From positions 1-60,733 of the forward strand of contig JAVBQG010000050.1 of the NCBI GenBank assembly GCA_031549185.1: a DNA stretch of 60,733 nucleotides. The letters run 5' to 3'. The position numbers and the translations under genes are program-made. How positions within the stretch are numbered: position 1 is the stretch's first letter; each line of letters begins with the position of its first letter. The notes under the pieces were generated by a model that was not told the origin of the DNA, ran no database searches, and worked only from the letters and a program-made list of their open reading frames with translations. This stretch comes from JAVBQG01 sp031549185. Lineage in GTDB: Bacteria > Synergistota > Synergistia > Synergistales > Synergistaceae. Shown piece after piece: positions 35,558-44,009 of the stretch.

Positions 35558-37777
35558 ATGTGGAGAAATCATATTCGAAAGCTTCTATCGCCCTGCCTCG
35601 CGGCGGCGCTGCTGCTGGCGCTGTGCGGGGCCGCGGAAGCGGGCGTGACGCTGGTGCCGCGCGTAAACTCGAAGGGCGAGATTTTGAAGGACGAGAGCAG
35701 TGCGCCCATCGTGAGCGAGGACTATGTGCTGTTCGGGAAATTCAGGCATCGCCTGGAGCACCCCGCGGGCGCTTCGGAAGACATTGCCACGCCGATCCTG
35801 TGGAGGGTCATGAGCCTGGACGTGAGTCCGAGCCCGACGAAGGCCATCCTGCTCTCCCATCGCCTTCTGGAGTCGATGTCGTATCAGGGCCAGGTCGTAA
35901 GTGTCGGCCATGGCACCGGAAATCCTAAGGACACGGACTGGTATCGCAGCCCCGACCGGCATATCTACGCGAACCGGTGGGACGGTTCGGAGGTTCAGAA
36001 GTGGCTGAACGACGCGTCGCAGGCGACCTCTTACCCGGTATATTTGGCGGAAAACTACTGGGAAATAGAGCCAACAGAAACATCAAAACAAGCGCACGTC
36101 GAGGGTTTTTTGCATCGCTTTGCGGACGAAGAGAGGAACGCGCTTCTGGCATACCCGGACGGGACGGCGAACGGGGCCGGTTCGAAAGTGACACTGCCTA
36201 GCGGATGGCTGGAGAGGTGGAATGACCAGAGCTCACGGAAAGGCGAGATTGCCCTGTGGTTCGGGTTCTCCGAAAATGGTGCGCCATACAAAGAGCCGCC
36301 TGGGGGCACGCCTGGAGGCAGGCGGGATTACTGGACGCGCACCCCTCTCAGCGGTAACAATAGCAGCGACATAACCGTGGGCGTACGCTACGTGGTCAAC
36401 ACTGGCGATATAAATTACGCGCCGGCCCATGAAGGCGACTCCGGTGCGTACGGCGTGCGCCCCGGAGTGCTCCTGAATCTCAGGGAGGTGCTCTTCAAAT
36501 CGGCCTCCGGCGACTTCGACCTCTCCTCCACACCTGCCTTGGGCGGCACGGAGTCGAACCCGTGGGTTCCGGTGCTGGGCGGACTTGCGCCGCTGGACTG
36601 GCAGATCAAGTTCGAGTCAAGCAACATCTCCCCGCAGAGCGCGGCGATCGACGCGACCGGCAAGATCATGACCGTGACGTGGGCTGACCCGATATCGCCC
36701 GCCGTGCGGCGTTGGCCGTCGTCGGCCGACTTCACGCTCAGGCGCCCCGGCGGCAGATCGAACCCGGTCTCCGTGGCGAGCGACGATGCGCATGACAACA
36801 TACTGATCCTGACCTTCGCGGACGCAACATTCCAGGGTGAGACGCTATCGCTCGGCTACAACCTGAACACGGACGCGATCAGCTGCGACAAATCAGGTAC
36901 CACCGCGACGGACGTCGTGGGCAGTTTTGCAAATTTCCCCGTCACGAACAACTCGACCGTCACGCCGCCCGACTCCGGCCCCACGCCGTCGAACGAGACC
37001 AAGCCGGGCAGCGTCTCGGCGACGGCGGACGGCGCTAAGTATGACGGCGAGCTGCAGATCGACGGCAGGACGTTCCTGATCACCGTGCCGTACGGCACGG
37101 ACATCTCGAACCTGTCGGTCGACGCGACGCCGCCGAAGGGCGGCAGCGTGTCGCCGGACATGCCCGTCTCGCACGACTTCACGAGGGGGCCGCTGACATT
37201 TACGATCACCGCCGAGGACGGAACCAAGAAGAACTACACGATCGACGTGAAGGTCGAGGAGCAGAAGCAGCCGGCGGAACGGACGCTCTTCACGGTCAAC
37301 GTGAACGACTGCGAGATCGTCGTGACGCAGAACGCGGACGGCACGCTGGCGGTAAAGATCCGCATCCCGTTCGCCGCGGGCGCGAACCCGGCCCTGCTCG
37401 ACACGGTCAAGATGATCGCGAGCTCGCTCGGGCTCTCGAATATCTCGTACGTACGGATAGACGCGCAGGGTAGCGAAACGCCGGTGGCGGCAAGAACGGC
37501 GGCGAAGGCCCCGTATCTGGAAATCCGAGGCACGGCGGCGAACATCGACGCGATCGAAAACGGCGTCATCACGCAGATGCGCTACACATTGAAGGGCGAT
37601 AACGGGCTGTACGCCCAGACGTTCCCGAACGGCGGGCTGAAAATCTCGAACATGCCCGGCTACCCGAGCCCGGAGCCGGCCCCGAGCGGCAGCTCGAGCG
37701 GCTGCGACGCGGGGGCCGCATGGGGCGCCATCGCCCTGATCGCCCTGGCGGGCGGCGCGATGAACAGGCGGAGGTGA
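35558..37777 (+). CDS. Large exported protein with DUF6273-like domain and Synergist-CTERM tail
   Basis: 739 residues from ATG 35558 (GAGGAGAGG upstream). Signal peptide with LAAALLLALCGAAEAG. The region ~50-310 resembles DUF6273 (ILWRVMSLD, EVQKWLND, DYWTRTP, YGVRPGVLLNL). Next come Ig-like or cadherin-like stretches and a domain of the type SVDATPPKGGSVSPD with DGTKKNYTIDV. The C-terminus, SSSGCDAG plus a hydrophobic helix and RRR, is the Synergist-type sorting tail. The protein is probably surface-anchored through processing at the Cys. A terminator follows. Confidence 0.85.
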   Translation: MWRNHIRKLLSPCLAAALLLALCGAAEAGVTLVPRVNSKGEILKDESSAPIVSEDYVLFGKFRHRLEHPAGASEDIATPILWRVMSLDVSPSPTKAILLSHRLLESMSYQGQVVSVGHGTGNPKDTDWYRSPDRHIYANRWDGSEVQKWLNDASQATSYPVYLAENYWEIEPTETSKQAHVEGFLHRFADEERNALLAYPDGTANGAGSKVTLPSGWLERWNDQSSRKGEIALWFGFSENGAPYKEPPGGTPGGRRDYWTRTPLSGNNSSDITVGVRYVVNTGDINYAPAHEGDSGAYGVRPGVLLNLREVLFKSASGDFDLSSTPALGGTESNPWVPVLGGLAPLDWQIKFESSNISPQSAAIDATGKIMTVTWADPISPAVRRWPSSADFTLRRPGGRSNPVSVASDDAHDNILILTFADATFQGETLSLGYNLNTDAISCDKSGTTATDVVGSFANFPVTNNSTVTPPDSGPTPSNETKPGSVSATADGAKYDGELQIDGRTFLITVPYGTDISNLSVDATPPKGGSVSPDMPVSHDFTRGPLTFTITAEDGTKKNYTIDVKVEEQKQPAERTLFTVNVNDCEIVVTQNADGTLAVKIRIPFAAGANPALLDTVKMIASSLGLSNISYVRIDAQGSETPVAARTAAKAPYLEIRGTAANIDAIENGVITQMRYTLKGDNGLYAQTFPNGGLKISNMPGYPSPEPAPSGSSSGCDAGAAWGAIALIALAGGAMNRRR

Positions 37778-37802
37778 AGAACCCGTTCGATGAAGATGAA
37801 AA

Positions 37803-37839
37803 GGCTCCCGGGCGCTTCCGCAATCGCCGCCCGGGAGCC
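37803..37839. terminator. Bidirectional-looking terminator between convergent genes
   Basis: Perfect 12-bp stem GGCTCCCGGGCG / CGCCCGGGAGCC with a 13-base loop. The minus-strand side is followed by TTTTCAT, so it serves the DUF3841 gene best; it also lies 26 bases past the surface-protein stop. Confidence 0.8.
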
Positions 37840-37902
37840 CTTCGGCAGCGCGGGAAGCGCGGGACGGGATGGAAACAGCGACGCCTGGGCAGAAATACGG
37901 CG

Positions 37903-38460
37903 TTACCGTATCACATCCACGATCCATTCTCTTTTAAACTCCCATACGGTTCCATATTGCATCCGATTACGGTTTATGAGGATGCCGTCGTCGAACAATC
38001 TGTCCCAGCTCACGAGGATCTCCTTTTTGATCTGCGGATAGAAAGAGCTCATGTACGCTTTCGCGTCGCTGACTCCGTATCGCTCCAACAGAGCCCTGTG
38101 CCGCCGCGCGTCCTCCTCGTCCTTCGGTATATGGGAGTAATTCAGTATCATGCTCCATTTATTGATATTGACCGGCATGATGATGCGCTCGTCGATTTCC
38201 ATTTGCAGAGTGATCGTGTTTTCGCTGGGGATCATCGTGTTCTCCAGAGACAGGGAGAGCCATAACGGATAGCTGACATCGGCGGGTTTGGGATACTTCG
38301 CCGATATTTTGCGAACGTACCAGTCGTATGCTTCCAGGATAAACTTCGAATGTTCCCGCAGGTCGCCGAGGATATATTCCTTTTTTGCGATGTATCTGCC
38401 GCACTCGTCGAGCGACTTCAAAACATCGCGATGCTGTTTCGACCACACGATCGTTTTCAT
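37903..38460 (-). CDS. DUF3841 domain-containing protein
   Basis: 185 residues from ATG 38460, reading MKTIVWSKQHRDVLKSLDEC. DUF3841 features include AYDWYVRKISAKYP, YPLWLSLSLEN, KWSMILNYSHIPKDEED and the closing VWEFKREWIVDVI. The function of the family is unknown. Its start lies 32 bases after the stop of the PrdAB-like gene on the same strand, so it may be read in the same transcript. The base composition is slightly lower in GC than its neighbours. Confidence 0.75.
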   Translation of the reverse strand: MKTIVWSKQHRDVLKSLDECGRYIAKKEYILGDLREHSKFILEAYDWYVRKISAKYPKPADVSYPLWLSLSLENTMIPSENTITLQMEIDERIIMPVNINKWSMILNYSHIPKDEEDARRHRALLERYGVSDAKAYMSSFYPQIKKEILVSWDRLFDDGILINRNRMQYGTVWEFKREWIVDVIR

Positions 38461-38492
38461 CGGGACCTGCCCTTTCAACAGTAGGTAAGCTC

Positions 38493-40505
38493 TCAATATT
38501 CGATGGGCAAAGGTATGTTCGTCCCAAACGTATCGATCGACGCAAGGGCGAGCAGCGCCGCGCGCAATATTTCCCTCTGTTGCAGGGGATTGTTCGGCGC
38601 GCCGGCATTCGCGCCGATCGGCACGATGGGCGCTACGCTCCTGGGAGCGCCGCTGCGGATGGAAATCACAGGCAGAGCGGAAATGATAATCGTAGGGATC
38701 CCCGATCCCTCTATCGCCCTCTGTACGATCGCAGTAGAGCGATGGCAGGTGCCTCAGCCGGCGGTGAGTATTGCCGCGTCCACTTCGTCGTTGCGGAGTA
38801 TGGCTGCAATTGCCGGCCCGGTCTCGTCCGCCAGTTTTTTTAAATCTCCCCCTCCCCCCATGAAACCGACGTGCCTCGGCGCAACGCCCGCGATCAAGCC
38901 TTCATCCGCGAGTTCCTCCAGACGATCGAGGGGAAACATGCTGTTGATATCCGCCAGAACGTCGGAGTTGTCGTAGCCGCCGTGGCTGACGGTCAGATCG
39001 GCGGCGGAGGCGTCCTGCGGGATAATTCTGAAGCTGCTGTCGGTGGTCAGGTCGAATCGTTCGTCGGACTCGAGATGCACGCCCGTCCCCGTGACGAGGG
39101 CGACTTTCATCTCGGACAGCGGCTTTGCCACCGGCGTCCAGACGGGGGATGGTATGGTCGCCGTGGGACTTTCCGACCGGAACGCTCCCGCTTTCTTCTT
39201 CATGACATCCAGATTCTTTTTTCTCGTGGCGGGATCCCAACGGTTTGCGGGAGGCAACACGCGTTCCCCTCTCATGAGCGCTCCCAGCATCGCAAGGGAG
39301 AGCAGGGCGTCCTCCTCGGTCATGGTGTTGTCCGAGAGGATCGTGTTCTCGAGTCCGGCCTCGGCCTTTACGCAGTCGACGAGATGGCAGGTGTACTGGT
39401 TGCCAGTGATCAGCGGCCCGAAGTTGCCGCAAAATGTGGCGCCCACCGCCGGTATATTCTGCCGGCCGATAAACTCGAAATAATTCGCGAAATCGATGTG
39501 GTTGTTTCCGTATCCCTCGGTGGCGATGAGAACGCCGTCGAGGTCCAGCGAGGAGATCATTCTTCCCAGGCGCTCCGCGACCATATGCTTTTGTCTGTCG
39601 AACGCGGGGCTTCCCACAAAAACGACGCCGCAGAGGTCGATATTCCGATCGCGCAGAGCGCAAAGAATCAGCGGATCGCGGAAATAATGCCGGCTCGTTT
39701 CTTTCGTGGAAGGCCCCACGCAGGTCAGGGCGTGTATACCGCCGTCGATCGCCTCCAGAGGAGAGAACATGACCGGAAGGTTCCCCATATCGATATTCGA
39801 ACGCGCGCCGGCGATGCCGCACGGCTGCAGAGGAAGCAACAGTTTTTCGTGCATCGCGCCCTGTCCCATAATTTCCTTGACGATCAGGATTTTGGGGTTC
39901 TCCGCGTCCCGGACATGTTCGAAGCACTGCTCGTCCGCGCATCCGGCATTGTAACGCTCCTCGCTCGGAGAAAGCATTGCCGCTCTGATCTCTTCGGCGA
40001 TATATTCCGCCGCCTTATGACATGCCAGAGGGCCGGGGCGCCTCATCCGTTCTCCCTTTTTGATCAGGAAGTCGATTTTGACCACGGTTTCGCCGAAATC
40101 GACGGAGCCCGGCCTGCCGAAGCGAATTTTATCCGACAATATCCCCTCGCAGGAACCCGCTTCGCCGATCTGCTCTCCCGCCTCGTCCCTGCCGCAGATC
40201 ACGAGGACGACGCCGGAGAGCGTGCGTGTGCTCCCCTCTCCCACGGAAAAGCCCTCTTCCTTGACGGCCAGAGGGAGCACGTCGAGGACGGTATTCGTAT
40301 AGGTCGAATACGCGGAGGGGGTTATCACGTCAATCGTCATGTCCAGGACGATGTTCCGGTCGCATCCCGCGAACGCTCTTTCGCGGACATCGGAGGAAAG
40401 ATATAAAATGCCGTCCTCTATCGCCGTCCGGTCCCCCCATAAGACCTGCGAGATAGCGTAGTTCCTCCTGATGAGAGAGGCCGCTTTCTTCCTGCATTCC
40501 GCCAT
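38493..40505 (-). CDS. Fused PrdA-PrdB-like D-proline reductase selenoprotein (Sec584)
   Basis: One frame of 670 residues if the TGA at 38754-38756 is read as selenocysteine. Residues ~15-445 match PrdA: RPGPLACHKAAEYIAEEI, IVKEIMGQGAMHEKL, DMGNLPVMFSPLEAIDGGIH and ALTCVGPSTKE, where Cys262 is the expected cleavage site and pyruvoyl precursor. Residues ~450-670 match PrdB: PSPVWTPVAK, VSHGGYDNSDV, VGFMGGGGDLKKLADETGPA and the redox motif Sec-GTC followed by HRSTAIVQRAIEGSGIPT. The PrdA N-terminal ~170 residues are absent. Normally PrdA and PrdB are separate genes. AAGGAG lies 10 bases before the ATG. The reaction should be reductive ring opening of D-proline to 5-aminovalerate or of a related substrate. 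Confidence 0.88.
38728..38743 (-). promoter_or_regulatory. Bacterial SECIS-like hairpin after the prdAB UGA
   Basis: On the minus strand ATCGC-TCTACT-GCGAT, a perfect 5-bp stem and 6-base loop beginning 11 nt after the UGA, which is where bacterial selenocysteine insertion hairpins sit. It is embedded in coding sequence. Confidence 0.55.
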
Positions 40506-40553
40506 AAAGAATCGACTCCTTCCTCCGAATGCGTCCGTCGAACGCGCTTGGGT

Positions 40554-40740
40554 TTATTCCTGCGGCGCGGTTTTTACGTTTTTGACACCCTGCAGCGTTC
40601 TGAAATCATACACGATCATGAACGCAACGAGAATCCCAGATAACCGTTCACGCCGTACAGGATGTTGACCAGTCCTTTGTAAGGCAAGAAGCAGGCGCTC
40701 ACGCAGCCGATGACGCCGGTCCGGTTGCGCCGCACAATCC
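40554..40740 (-). pseudogene. Frameshifted C-terminal remnant of a membrane transporter
   Basis: The minus strand reads CVSACFLPYKGLVNILYGVN, then GYLG, and continues after a one-base frameshift as ILVAFMIVYDFRTLQGVK to a TAA at 40554. The two pieces together resemble the last helices of a YkvI-like or amino-acid carrier. No start or upstream helices remain. It lies between the GrdB-like and PrdAB-like genes, probably the relic of a substrate importer once in this operon. Confidence 0.55.
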
Positions 40741-40764
40741 GCAGCCGGTCAGGCTCGAACGCGT

Positions 40765-42081
40765 TTAAAAATCGTTCTCGAAGACCGTCTGCTCTTCCAC
40801 GGGAACCGTGAGCGCCTTCAAAGCCCGCAGCACAAGGTTTTCACGAATCTCGTAACTCTTCTTCTCGCCGAGCGTAGGGTCTCCCATCGGATAGGGAATA
40901 CCGATCGCCGGGACTATACGATTTGCCCCGATCGTCACGGAGATGGGAACAACCGTACAGATGTGTGTTACCGGAATGCCGACGCGATCGATTTCTTTCA
41001 CCATAGATGCACCGCATCTAGTGCAGGTGCCTCAGGTACTGACCATGAGGACGGCGTCGACCCCCTCGCGCTTCAGGATGGGAATAAATTCTTCCGCAAA
41101 GCGCTTCGAGTTGTTCGTCGCCGTGCCCGTGCCGGTCGTCGTGATGAAGAAATCCATCAGCTTTCCGATCACGCCGCGCTTCTCCAGATCGCGCAGTACG
41201 TCGAGCGGGATGCACAAGTTCGGATCCTCGGTGATGAAGGCGCGGTCGTATCCGCCGTGGATGGTCATGAAGTCCTTCTTGTCCGCGTGATCCATGCCCT
41301 CGATCGAGTACATGCCCCACTTGGTGGCGGAGGAAGACTCGATGTGGTCGGGGTTGCCCTGGGGCACGACGCCGCCGGAGGTGATCAGGGCGATCTTCGC
41401 GCCCGCCAGGTCCTTCAGCGGAGGCGCGGGGAGCACGCGGTCGATCGTGGGCATCGGATAGTCCGTGTAGACCGGTTCGCCCTTGATCTTCTTCAGCAGC
41501 AACTCCACGGCGCGCTCCGATCCGCGGCGTTCGCCAAAGTAATTCACGCGGATGCCGCGCTCCAGATATCCCTCTTCCCGGGGACCGAGGACTTCCTCCC
41601 CGGCGATCTTTTTCTTGAGCAGTACCGCCATCGCCGGCATCGCATTGCGCATATCGGCGGCGGAGTCCTTGGTCTGAATGATGTGCACGTCTTTGCGGAA
41701 CATATCCGCGCCGGGGTTTTCCTCGTACATCCCCGTCACGGCCGGGATCTGCAGCTCGTCCTCCGCCGCCTTGGCGATGGTGCCGCAGGCGACGCCGTAA
41801 CGGCCCGCGTTGAACGCCGGCCCTGCGATGAAGCCGTCCGGCTTGCATTTGCCGATGAGCTCCAGCAGCTCGGGAACCACCCCTTTGTCGATATTCGAAC
41901 CGAAGTAGTTGTCGCCGCATATCACCGTGGCGACGACCTCGTAACCGTCTCCGAGCGCGTTCTGCAATGCGAGGCCGGGTCCCACGACCCCTTCGCGCAC
42001 TTCCGGAACGATGTCGGCCTTTTCTTCTCCTCCGATCCCGGCAAAGAACTGGTTGATGTAATGAACGATTTTCTTCGACAT
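40765..42081 (-). CDS. grdB: Glycine/sarcosine/betaine reductase selenoprotein B-like subunit (Sec350)
   Basis: 438 residues from ATG 42081 (GGAGG upstream), reading through TGA at 41032-41034 as selenocysteine. The motif is VLMVST-Sec-GTCTRCGASMVKE, the GrdB/GrdF/GrdH redox centre. N-terminal MSKKIVHYINQFFAGIGGEE, AGPAFNAGRYG and CGDNYF are family hallmarks; ALITSGGVVPQGNPDHIES lies mid-protein. The subunit binds the amino-acid substrate with the pyruvoyl partner and passes a carboxymethyl group to selenoprotein A. Whether the substrate is glycine, sarcosine, betaine or another cannot be told, so the symbol denotes the family. No grdA, C or D gene lies nearby. Confidence 0.9.
41009..41030 (-). 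promoter_or_regulatory. SECIS-like hairpin immediately after the grdB-like UGA
   Basis: On the minus strand GCACC-T-GCA-CTAGA-TGC-GGTGC, eight base pairs with one bulged T and a 5-base loop, beginning 2 nt after the UGA. It sits closer to the codon than the second UGA's hairpin does. Confidence 0.5.
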
Positions 42082-42115
42082 TTGTACACGTCCTCCTTTC
42101 GCTATGGGTCTCGAC

Positions 42116-43402
42116 TCAATAACCGCGGGCGCAGAGCTTGTTGAAACCGTTTGCGATCGTAGATGCGATGATGATCTGAATTTCGGCGTCGAAGCCGCCG
42201 TCGTCATCCTTGCAGCCGACCCAGCCGCCGATCTGCATTTCGATATAGTCCTGCATGCCGATGATGCGCTCCATCGGCGGGAAGTGAATGACGACGTTTC
42301 CGTTGCCGCAGGAGATCATGGTGTCCGCTTCCTGGCAGACGTCGGCGAGCGAGTACGATTTCCCGTCGCGTCCGGGGAATTCGTCGGTGATGAGGACGAC
42401 CTTGATGCCCTTCTGGGTCGTCTTCTTGCAGTTCATCATCAAATCGGTGTCCGGGTTGCCGTATCCTTCCTCGGTGAGCAGCGCGCCCTCGAGGCCGATA
42501 TACTCGCACAGCTTGGCCGTCATGTCCGAGTGGCGCTCTTTGTCCATCAGGAACACGTTTTCGTTCGTCAGGATGACGCCCATGAAATTCAGCGTCTTGC
42601 CGTGCTGCGCGTAAAGGTCCTCGATCACGGGATTATGGAAGTGGTGGTAAGTGGTCACCTTGTCGCAGGGGGCGACGCAGTTGCCGGAGACGATGGCGCC
42701 GTCGAAAATTTCGGTGGGATACATCAGCGTGGGAACGATCTGCTTGGCGTCCACGCCGTAATAGTAGGTGTCGTGCAGCAGGCCCTGGCTCTGCAGCATG
42801 TGGATGTAGCCGACGCGGGGAAGGTCGGGATATTGCGCCACCTGCTCCAACAGCGGTTTCGTCTCGTACACGATCGTCTCGTCGGGCGTCTGGTCCTTCA
42901 ACGCCTTGGCAAGGTACGTCGCCGCCGCCAGCCCCGCCATTCTGCCCGCGCTCTCGTAGACGTGCGTCTCGAGGCCTTCTTGCGGTTCGATGACGACGCA
43001 GACGTTCTGGGTTTGAGAGAAGGGGCAGTATTCGGCCGCCGGGCCGGACATGTCGATGACTCCCTCCTGGAAACCGACGATCTGGCCGACCGTCACCACG
43101 CACACGCCGTCCATGCAGTACGTGACGCCCTCGCCGACCTGCGTCACCTTGCCCATGACGCCCGGGAAAATGGTTCCGGGGCCCTTGATCTTCAATCGAG
43201 GTTCGATGACATCCTTGACGGGTGTGATTCGAACCGACTCACCGGGACGAGCCAGCTCGATCCGGCACCCGATCAGCCGGTCGTCCTTCAAAATCACCTC
43301 CTTCAGCTCCTCGGCATTGACATACAGCACGCCGTCCCGAATCTTCGTGACGTCGCCGAACTGTACGTCTCCAACGTGAATCTTTCCCAGTTCCAACTTC
43401 AA
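42116..43402 (-). CDS. grdE: Glycine/sarcosine/betaine reductase component B pyruvoyl proprotein (GrdE-like)
   Basis: 428 residues, the usual GrdE length. The likely start is TTG (MKLELGKIHVGDVQFGD) with AAGGAGG eight bases upstream; an in-frame GTG at 43411 overlaps the ribosome site. The cleavage region is VSGNCVAPCDK, with Cys242 as expected pyruvoyl precursor. Other family blocks: DVIEPRLKIKGPGTIFPG, GRMAGLAAATYLAKAL and TYHHFHNPVIEDLYAQHGKT. The two chains form component B with the selenoprotein encoded 34 bases downstream. Substrate class (GrdE, GrdG or GrdI) is not decidable here. Confidence 0.9.
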   Translation of the reverse strand: MKLELGKIHVGDVQFGDVTKIRDGVLYVNAEELKEVILKDDRLIGCRIELARPGESVRITPVKDVIEPRLKIKGPGTIFPGVMGKVTQVGEGVTYCMDGVCVVTVGQIVGFQEGVIDMSGPAAEYCPFSQTQNVCVVIEPQEGLETHVYESAGRMAGLAAATYLAKALKDQTPDETIVYETKPLLEQVAQYPDLPRVGYIHMLQSQGLLHDTYYYGVDAKQIVPTLMYPTEIFDGAIVSGNCVAPCDKVTTYHHFHNPVIEDLYAQHGKTLNFMGVILTNENVFLMDKERHSDMTAKLCEYIGLEGALLTEEGYGNPDTDLMMNCKKTTQKGIKVVLITDEFPGRDGKSYSLADVCQEADTMISCGNGNVVIHFPPMERIIGMQDYIEMQIGGWVGCKDDDGGFDAEIQIIIASTIANGFNKLCARGY

Positions 43403-43444
43403 TGCAAACACCTCCTTATGAGTGTTCGTGCTTAAAAAAACCGC

Positions 43445-43846
43445 TTACAGCATGAGCGCGCGCGGGATCGCGGACTCCACCACCGAGAGATCGATCGTCT
43501 GGAAATCGCGCAAAGTTTTCTCCGGCCAGTTCGGCAAAGTCATGCCTCTCGTGAATTTATGCAACGCCTCGATGCTGCTTTCCACCATCTCCACATCGCG
43601 GGAAAAGGGCTGCGCCTCCCTGCCGCTCGAGAGCAATACCGTCTTGCAGGGAGATTGATGCGGCTTCAGGTTGCTCGCCTGCGGGTGGCTCATCAGGTGC
43701 CAGCCCTCGTGTACCAGGTCCCGCACGCGAATCAGCACGTCCAGGTAGCTTCCTTCTTCCAGATAATCGACGCCGATCTCCGCGTGGTTTTCATAGATCT
43801 CCAGCGCCTTGCCGTTGTTGGTGACGAGAAGAAATTTTTTCGCCAT
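43445..43846 (-). CDS. grdX: GrdX family protein
   Basis: 133 residues from ATG 43846 (CAGGTG upstream), reading MAKKFLLVTNNGKALEIYEN. Family landmarks include VDYLEEGSYLDVLIRVRDLV, HEGWHLMSHPQASNLKPHQS and PCKTVLLSS. GrdX accompanies glycine/betaine reductase gene clusters and has no established biochemical function. It is first in the minus-strand reductase operon, 42 bases before the GrdE-like gene, and supports reading the downstream genes as a Grd-type system. Confidence 0.88.
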   Translation of the reverse strand: MAKKFLLVTNNGKALEIYENHAEIGVDYLEEGSYLDVLIRVRDLVHEGWHLMSHPQASNLKPHQSPCKTVLLSSGREAQPFSRDVEMVESSIEALHKFTRGMTLPNWPEKTLRDFQTIDLSVVESAIPRALML

Positions 43847-43936
43847 TGAGGTCACCTGCCTCCGGTCCGTCAAGGATGCCGCATTTGTTCGAGAGTTAAC
43901 AATGCTTTTTTAGAGTAAGGTATACCCCCTGTTGAT

Positions 43937-43951
43937 CATTGTAAAACAATG
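43937..43951. promoter_or_regulatory. Palindrome CATTGT-AAA-ACAATG in the LysR-grdX divergent region
   Basis: A perfect 6-bp dyad in the 163-base region between grdX and the divergent LysR gene. ATTGT..ACAAT resembles LysR-type T-N11-A operator cores, so it may control both genes. Confidence 0.5.
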
Positions 43952-44009
43952 TTTTAATATGTTTGATATTTGATATTGAAATGGCAAGGTGAGCCGGGGG
44001 GGGCAAAGG

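Noticed and set aside
38754..38756. UGA as a genuine stop or frameshift in the prdA-like gene
   Set aside because: Strong PrdB homology continues in frame on both sides and the codon sits exactly at the Sec position of the U-G-T-C motif.
41032..41034. UGA as a genuine stop in the grdB-like gene
   Set aside because: It falls at residue 350 in the GrdB redox motif, the frame continues to the normal GrdB length, and a hairpin follows.
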